A DNA stretch of 64,000 nt from Companilactobacillus sp. (GTDB lineage Bacteria; Bacillota; Bacilli; Lactobacillales; Lactobacillaceae). The notes beneath the pieces were generated by a model. It had not been told where the DNA came from. It searched no databases and saw only the letters and a list, made by a program, of their open reading frames with translations. Shown here piece after piece: positions 58,993-64,000 of the stretch. The position numbers and the translations under genes were made by a program. Within the stretch, counting starts at the first letter, position 1, and each line of letters starts with the position of its first letter. The stretch spans positions 2,170,001 through 2,234,000 of the forward strand of contig NZ_JAKVLR010000001.1 of NCBI RefSeq assembly GCF_022484265.1, read 5' to 3'.

Positions 58993-59556
58993 TTGACAGC
59001 TAGAACACTTTCTAAATCCAAAATTGTTGATACGGTCATTGAATTGATTCGTCAGCAAAAGCCAACTACCTTTTCGCAGATCAGCAAGCAATTAGGAATG
59101 CGCTCGCAATCGATCTATAATTATTTTTCCGATGGCAATGAACTAAAAGCAGCTGTAACAGTGCGTTTTTATGCGAAACTGACTCAAGAACTGCAGAATA
59201 AGATTTTTGGATTATCTGGGAAAAAAGCTGTGTTAAAGTTTTGCCAGGTCAGTGTAAACTATGCCATTGATGACTTCTTAGTCCTGCAGTACGTCATCAG
59301 TATGCCGAAGGAAATGTTTCATGGCGACAAAGAAGTCGAGTCGACCTTAGATAATTTGTATCAACTATTATGCCAATTATTAGATCCACTGATTTCTGAT
59401 AAAAAGCAACAGTTGGTGTACGCACGCCTGATTCGAAGCTTGATTGCTGGAGAAGTCATCCATATTGGAACTGGCAGATTTGATAATGATCTAGTCCCGG
59501 CTGACGATAGTTTTTTACAAATGTTGGAAATTGCTTTAGCTGATATTCCAGATTAG
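58993..59556 (+). CDS. TetR/AcrR-family regulator
   Basis: TTG at 58993 follows GGAGG by 8 bp; the longer frame starts inside the inverted repeat. The 187-residue product has a TetR HTH (about 10-52: SKIVDTVIELIRQQKPTTFS, QISKQLGMRSQSIYNYFSDG) and a TetR_C-like ligand domain. It probably regulates the divergent TauE gene and perhaps the following oxidoreductase. Confidence 0.87.
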   Translation: MTARTLSKSKIVDTVIELIRQQKPTTFSQISKQLGMRSQSIYNYFSDGNELKAAVTVRFYAKLTQELQNKIFGLSGKKAVLKFCQVSVNYAIDDFLVLQYVISMPKEMFHGDKEVESTLDNLYQLLCQLLDPLISDKKQQLVYARLIRSLIAGEVIHIGTGRFDNDLVPADDSFLQMLEIALADIPD

Positions 59557-59621
59557 ACATGCAAAACGATGCAATGTTGGATAGAATGTAAGTGCTGTAC
59601 CTGATTTACGGAGGGTGTCAA

Positions 59622-60629
59622 ATGACAAAAATGTATGCTTATGTGGCAAAGAACGATAAGGCTAAACCACAAATGAAAAAAATCGATATGCCAGAAATTA
59701 CCAATGATCAAGTCTTAGTTGAGGTCAAAGCTGCTAGTATCAATCCAGTGGACCAAAACTACCACATGATGCATCAGTTGTTTAAGATACCGACCTAATA
59801 TCCATTGACCTTAGGTAATGATTTTTCTGGCGAGATCGTTGAAATTGGTCATAACGTCACTGACTTTAGTGTTGGCGATGAAGTTTATGGAAGAACTGAC
59901 CACGGTGAAACCGGAACGTTTGCGGAGTATTTAGCGACTGAACCAGAAGCAATCGCCAAGGTTCCCAAGAATATTCCGTTGCTCCATGCTGCCGCAGTCC
60001 CATTGGTGGGATTAACCGCCTATCAAGCCTTATTTGAAGTCTTGAAAATCCAAAAGGACCAAAAAGTCTTCATCAATTCAGGTTCAGGTGGCGTGGGTTC
60101 AATGGCCATCCAATTAGCTAAAAATGCTGGGGCCTATGTAGCAACAACAACGAGTCAGCATAATACTTCATTAGTCGAAGGATTAGGTGCTGACAAGGTC
60201 ATCGACTATCACAAAAATAAATTCGCTGATGTCTTGCAAGATTACGATGCAGTCTTTGACAGCCGTGGCGGTGCTGAAACTGCTGATGGTTTGAGAATCT
60301 TAAAGAGTGGTGGCGGACTGGTAACAATCTCAGGAATGCCAACGCCAAAACTAGCCCGTGAACAAGAAATGGGCTTGACTAGAAGAATCCTATTCTCAAT
60401 GATCTCTCGTTCGTTAAGAAAAACCGCCCGCATCAAAGGAGTCAGTTATGATTTCTTGTTGATGAGAAGCGATGGCGAACAATTGGCAGAAATCACCAAA
60501 TTAATCAAAGCTGAAAAAATCAAACCAGTGATCGATCGAGTATTCCCATTTGATTCGATCAAAGAAGCGCTAGAGTATACTTCAAAGGGACACGCAGTCG
60601 GTAAGGTATTAATCCAAATCGGAGAGTAA
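59622..60629 (+). pseudogene. Zinc-independent quinone/NADP oxidoreductase, interrupted by a nonsense codon
   Basis: A single frame runs from ATG 59622 (SD GGAGGG) to 60629, broken only by TAA at 59796-59798. Upstream codes MTKMYAYVAKN...SINPVDQNYH, the usual start of a medium-chain dehydrogenase of the quinone oxidoreductase group. Directly after the stop it continues YPLTLGNDFSGEIVEIGHNV. The Rossmann motif INSGSGGVGSMAIQLAKNAG and the C-terminal FPFDSIKEALEYTSKGHAVG are intact. One base change (CAA or AAA to TAA) explains it. The downstream part alone has no SD. A sequencing error or readthrough remains possible. Confidence 0.8.
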
Positions 60630-60639
60630 AGAATAGAGA

Positions 60640-60756
60640 GAGCGTCAAAAGCGGGTAATTTCCGAGCATTGCTCAGGATATGGCTTATTGCGAATTGTGC
60701 AATCAGTCATATCCGTGGCAAACGGAAGAAATTGCCTTTGAGAGCTCGTTTCAGAT
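60640..60756 (+). repeat. Long palindrome, family II (copy G)
   Basis: GGGTAATTTCCG pairs with CGGAAGAAATTGCC, and GGATATGGCTTATTGC with GCAATCAGTCATATCC at the apex. Its left half resembles copy D (41667). Confidence 0.65.
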
Positions 60757-60781
60757 CAGGGAGCGTCAAAAACGTCCAACA

Positions 60782-60822
60782 AAATAGCAGTCAATTCAAA
60801 ATGTGAATTGACTGCTATTTTT
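60782..60822. terminator. Strong hairpin before the DUF1697 gene end
   Basis: AAATAGCAGTCAATTC and GAATTGACTGCTATTT form a perfect 16-bp stem with T/A runs on both sides. Confidence 0.9.
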
Positions 60823-60856
60823 CATGTTTCAAAAAATTTTAATATTGCGATGCAAA

Positions 60857-61399
60857 TTAACGTTCAGCAAACATTTTTTCAATCTTTTTGGTTGTGTTGA
60901 AGTTTCTAGCGGTAGTTTGTTTGTAAAGGTCAGAACCACCGATCTTTGAGTAGAAAGATTTGCTATGATCCTTTTTCTTAGTCGATGTCCAAAAGATGAT
61001 ATTTGGGGTGATCAAGACCTTGTCGTAATCTTCGGTAGCATTTTCTTTGAGCCAGTCATCGTTGACTGCTTTGTAGTCGTTGAGCTTGAAGACTGCATTA
61101 TGACGCAATTCTTGGTCTTGTCCCCACCAGTCTGGCGCTTGTTTGAGGTCGAGCAAGAAAGCTTCTTTTGAAATCAAACGAAAGTCGATCGCAAAATCGA
61201 AATTTTTCTTCAGGACTTCTGCGACCATTTGCTCAGCTGTTAATTGGTCGACATTTCCCATGATAAAAATATTTCCACTATTGATATATGTATCGACATT
61301 TTTGAAGCCAGCCTCAGTTAACATTTTTTTCAATTTGGGCATGGCAACGTGATTATTGCCGCCAACATTGATGCCACGCAATAAAAGTAAATAATCCAA
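60857..61399 (-). CDS. DUF1697 family protein
   Basis: The 180-residue protein starts MDYLLLLRGINVGGNNHVAM, then PKLKKMLTEAGFKNVDTYIN and SGNIFI, the highly conserved DUF1697 start. The family is widespread and uncharacterised. SD GGAGGA. It is monocistronic and convergent with the broken oxidoreductase. Confidence 0.93.
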   Translation of the reverse strand: MDYLLLLRGINVGGNNHVAMPKLKKMLTEAGFKNVDTYINSGNIFIMGNVDQLTAEQMVAEVLKKNFDFAIDFRLISKEAFLLDLKQAPDWWGQDQELRHNAVFKLNDYKAVNDDWLKENATEDYDKVLITPNIIFWTSTKKKDHSKSFYSKIGGSDLYKQTTARNFNTTKKIEKMFAER

Positions 61400-61558
61400 G
61401 ATGATGATCCTCCTAAATGCAATCTTTCTGTCAGTATATCATTGGTACATCGACAATTAGCGACTTTGACAAAGATTGATTATAGTCATAGTATTTTAAG
61501 TTATGAATACTTATTTTGCGTAATTTAGTTTCGGGGAATAGACAGGGGAAATGAAATA

Positions 61559-63040
61559 GTGAGTCGAAATAGAAAATTAATCGTTACATTCGCTTTGATA
61601 CTTTCAAATGCGATGGCAGGACTGGATGCAACTATCATCAACACCGCCTTGCCAGCAATTGTCAGTGATCTGCATGGTATCCAATATATGGGATGGCTAG
61701 TGGCTATCTTCCTATTGGGTATGGCGGTCGCAACGCCTTTGTGGAGCAAGTTTGGGGAACGAAAGGGTAATAAGACAGCTTATATCGTGGCCACAGTGGT
61801 GTTCATGATTGGTGCGTTATTCCAAGGTTTAGCCCCAAATATTGTCTGGTTTATCATTGCCCGTGGATTCATGGGAATCGGTGCTGGTGGAATGAATACC
61901 ATACCGTTTATTATCTACTCACAAATTTTTAAAAATTTACGACGTCGTGCACAAGTCATTGGCGTGGCTGCAGCATCATTTAGTGGGACCTCAATCATCG
62001 GACCGCTATTAGGTGGTTGGATCGTTGATGCATTCAGTTGGCACTGGGTATTTTATTTGAACTTGCCGATTGCCTTGATCTCAATCTTGATCATCGTGTT
62101 CTTCTTCCATATCAAAGAAAATCTCAACAAGTCAAAGGTCGACTACCATGGGGCAGTCTTGATGATCTTGGGATTGACTTCGATTTTAGTCGGGATTCAA
62201 GAATTAGGGATGTCATCGATTTGGGTGCCACTCGCCTTTATCGCCGTTGGTGCGATCTTAGTTGCCAGAATGGTTCAAATTGAAAATAAAGCCGAAGATC
62301 CAATCGTGCCAAATCGTCTTTTTAAAAATTCGAAGTTAGTCATTGATATGATTCTGTTCGTCTTTTTATGGGGAGCATTCGTTGCCTTCAACATTTATAT
62401 CCCGATGTGGGCACAAGGAATTATGGGACTAAGTGCGTTGATTGGTGGTATGACGCAGATCCCAGGTTCGATCACTAACTTCATTGGTTCAGAAGCCGGT
62501 CCAGTCATGCAAAGACGCCTTGGACGCTACAACTTGATAGCTATTGGTACTGCAGCCTTCTTGATTGCCTTTCTTGGATTGTTCATCGCTAAAGAATCTG
62601 CTAGCTACTGGTTCCTGCTAGTGATGGGAGCCTTTGAAGGCTTTGGAATTGGACTATGTTTTAACGTCTTACAAGTTGCTGTTCAATATGATGCCGAACC
62701 TCGAGACGTGCCGATTGCAACGTCATTCGCTTATTTAGTTCGGATCTTAAGTCAGACATTCATGTCCGCCATTTATGGTGTGATCTTAAATCATGCGCTG
62801 TTAAAGGGAGTTCGTGGCAGTCATGGTCAATTAACAATGTCAATGATGAATAACTTGAGTAATTCTCAGACTGCAAAAAATCTGCCGCAGCATTTGCTTC
62901 CAGAAATGAGAGCCATCTTGTTCAGCGGTATCCACAATATCATGTTGACCGCCTTGATCTTGATTTTGATCGTAGTAGTGGTTCTAATTATCTTGTTTAG
63001 AAGCGGCTTCACCAAACCAGTGAAGAGTCGAGATATTTAA
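61559..63040 (+). CDS. MFS multidrug transporter, DHA2 (14-helix) family
   Basis: GTG start after AGGGGAAATG; 493 residues with about 14 helices. Motif GLDATIINTALPAIVSDLHG in helix 1 and the A-loop ATPLWSKFGERKGNK are typical of EmrB/QacA-type drug:H+ antiporters. It is probably a stand-alone efflux pump; no regulator is adjacent. Confidence 0.9.
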   Translation: MSRNRKLIVTFALILSNAMAGLDATIINTALPAIVSDLHGIQYMGWLVAIFLLGMAVATPLWSKFGERKGNKTAYIVATVVFMIGALFQGLAPNIVWFIIARGFMGIGAGGMNTIPFIIYSQIFKNLRRRAQVIGVAAASFSGTSIIGPLLGGWIVDAFSWHWVFYLNLPIALISILIIVFFFHIKENLNKSKVDYHGAVLMILGLTSILVGIQELGMSSIWVPLAFIAVGAILVARMVQIENKAEDPIVPNRLFKNSKLVIDMILFVFLWGAFVAFNIYIPMWAQGIMGLSALIGGMTQIPGSITNFIGSEAGPVMQRRLGRYNLIAIGTAAFLIAFLGLFIAKESASYWFLLVMGAFEGFGIGLCFNVLQVAVQYDAEPRDVPIATSFAYLVRILSQTFMSAIYGVILNHALLKGVRGSHGQLTMSMMNNLSNSQTAKNLPQHLLPEMRAILFSGIHNIMLTALILILIVVVVLIILFRSGFTKPVKSRDI

Positions 63041-63132
63041 ATTGGGCTATAACAATTTTGCAAGTATTTTGCTTATGGCTCAACAGCAGTGTTTTCGAAG
63101 ATAATATTAGTAAATAAATAGTTAATAAAATT

Positions 63133-63181
63133 AAAACAGCGTCAGCATTGAATTAAGAAATTCAGTACTGACGCTGTTTTT
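63133..63181 (+). terminator. Terminator of the MFS gene
   Basis: AAAACAGCGTCAG and CTGACGCTGTTTT enclose TTGAATT/AATTCAG; a T5 run follows. Confidence 0.9.
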
Positions 63182-63380
63182 GCGTGGATGAGATTTACTA
63201 ATCGATTTAGTTACTAAGGGCGTATTAATGTTCAAATTATATCATAGAAAAGACAAATTTTTTCAAAAAGCGATTTTTTTATGAAGAAATTATTAAATCA
63301 AAGCAAAATTGGTATAGGTGTGATAATATACAATCATAAACGGAAAGCAAGATTAAAATTTACAAAGCAGGTGTATATAC

Positions 63381-63659
63381 ATGGAACTAAACGATAATAC
63401 GGAAGCTAAGAAAGTTTTATCGGAGCTTTACACGGATATCAACGCAAATAAGGATATTGATAAAGATAACTACGTTAAAGACTTAGTATTGAGAACATAC
63501 AATTTGATCAATGAAAAATATTCATTCACATATCTTTTTGGTCGTCTCAAGGATGACGAGCACGTTATCAAGACAATCAAGCAATTGCGTATCGAAGACA
63601 ATAACTATGAAGAACAAATCAAGTTCTTGGCAAAAGGCGCAACATACGCATTATATTAA
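63381..63659 (+). CDS. Small helical protein, possible bacteriocin immunity protein
   Basis: These 92 residues are all helical by composition (AKKVLSELYTDINANKDIDK, VKDLVLRTYNLINEKYSFTY, DEHVIKTIKQLRIEDNNYEE). Size and four-helix layout fit EntA/PedB-type immunity proteins, but I cannot confirm the family. AGCAGGTG serves as SD. No class II bacteriocin precursor with a double-Gly leader is visible nearby. Its own terminator follows. Confidence 0.45.
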   Translation: MELNDNTEAKKVLSELYTDINANKDIDKDNYVKDLVLRTYNLINEKYSFTYLFGRLKDDEHVIKTIKQLRIEDNNYEEQIKFLAKGATYALY

Positions 63660-63675
63660 AATTTGAAATTAGTAG

Positions 63676-63702
63676 GGTCTCGCCAAATGGCGAGGCTTTT
63701 TC
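63676..63702 (+). terminator. Terminator of the immunity-like gene
   Basis: GTCTCGCC and GGCGAGGC pair with one G-U, followed by T5. Confidence 0.8.
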
Positions 63703-63790
63703 ATTGCAAAAATTAATTCCAAGTATCTCGGTCATTCGAGATGCTTTTTTGTTACAATGGATTTCTATTCAGAGGATTTTAGGAGATATT

Positions 63791-63982
63791 ATGGCTAAAG
63801 CATTAAGAGCGGCGATTCGCGCCTTGGTTTATGAACTATGTGTCTTTGGTGTGATCTATTATGGTTTGATTGTTTTTGGAGCGATGACAAAAACTGTCAA
63901 TCTGTGGGGATTCTTAGTTTTTATCGTAATTTTGTTTTTTGCACAATGGTATTACTTCTATCGCAAGCAAAATAGTAATTAA
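63791..63982 (+). CDS. Small membrane protein
   Basis: ATG at 63791 follows TTAGGAG; the longer frame has no SD. The 63-residue product has two hydrophobic helices (YELCVFGVIYYGLIVFGAMT; LWGFLVFIVILFFAQWYYFY) and a basic C-terminus. No family recognised. The remaining 18 bases of the window are too short to interpret. Confidence 0.65.
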   Translation: MAKALRAAIRALVYELCVFGVIYYGLIVFGAMTKTVNLWGFLVFIVILFFAQWYYFYRKQNSN

Positions 63983-64000
63983 ATTGTTATAATTGGCGAT

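Noticed and set aside
63282..63400. 38-codon frame upstream of the immunity-like gene, considered as a bacteriocin precursor
   Set aside because: No SD, no double-Gly leader, and it overlaps the next gene start out of frame.
1..64000. tRNA, rRNA, prophage or insertion sequence
   Set aside because: No acceptor-stem/T-loop pattern, rRNA core sequence, transposase, integrase or phage structural gene was recognised by reading; a tRNAscan or ISfinder run would settle this.

Overview
The window is low-GC Firmicutes DNA with strong Shine-Dalgarno sequences. The gene content (pyruvate oxidase, a lactobacillar isoleucine 2-epimerase, oleate hydratase, many secreted proteins ending in SLAP-like modules) points to a Lactobacillaceae chromosome, most likely of the Companilactobacillus (alimentarius/farciminis) type. 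That genus is an inference from remembered families, not from a search. No rRNA, tRNA, CRISPR array, integrase, transposase or prophage structural gene was recognised.

Layout. 0-8.8 kb: metabolic and transport genes, namely the 3' part of pyruvate oxidase, isoleucine 2-epimerase with an APC permease, two lone HicB-like proteins, an amidase, and an amino-acid ABC binding protein with its permease but no ATPase. 8.8-10.6 kb: a stretch with no ordinary gene, holding four tiny ORFs (17, 24, 31 and 28 codons) with textbook ribosome binding sites and their own terminators. Two of them encode paralogous Trp/Leu-rich peptides, and one is followed by a structured 3' RNA. 10.6-12.3 kb: a lipoprotein and a DUF1659/DUF2922 pair.

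12.6-39.5 kb is the core: a surface-protein island. Seven separately transcribed paralogues (12.6, 14.4, 15.5, 17.7, 20.1, 22.2 and 25.5 kb) share a signal peptide, a variable N-terminal domain in 0, 1 or 2 copies, a common middle domain and one or two SLAP-like modules ending in a Y-R/H-V-S-T-x-E-W-V motif. The same module is attached to a glucosaminidase (30.7 kb) and three amidases (34.5, 37.5 and 38.6 kb), and occurs alone without a signal peptide at 30.0 kb. A secreted GH63-type glycosidase, lipoproteins, and a ComK-like/ComX-SigH-like regulator pair (32.9-34.4 kb) lie in the same island. At least four of the seven paralogues have a clear sigma-A promoter followed, exactly at the predicted mRNA 5' end, by a stem-loop whose sequence differs in each gene. 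Two of the tiny ORFs have the same layout.

39.7-64 kb: housekeeping and accessory genes: YdcF and AI-2E membrane proteins, gpmA, an ImmA/IrrE-DUF4411 pair, a nitroreductase, a secreted matrixin protease, a lone HicA, a LexA-box-controlled Y-family polymerase with a YolD-like partner, MFS transporters, TetR plus oleate hydratase, a GntR(YtrA)-ABC operon, a HigBA-type toxin-antitoxin pair, TauE with a divergent TetR, an oxidoreductase broken by one nonsense codon, and a small immunity-like protein.

Long imperfect palindromes of about 100-170 nt lie between genes. They fall into three sequence families (4.3/30.3/30.5 kb; 41.7/60.6 kb; 51.6/54.9 kb) that the gene annotation does not explain.
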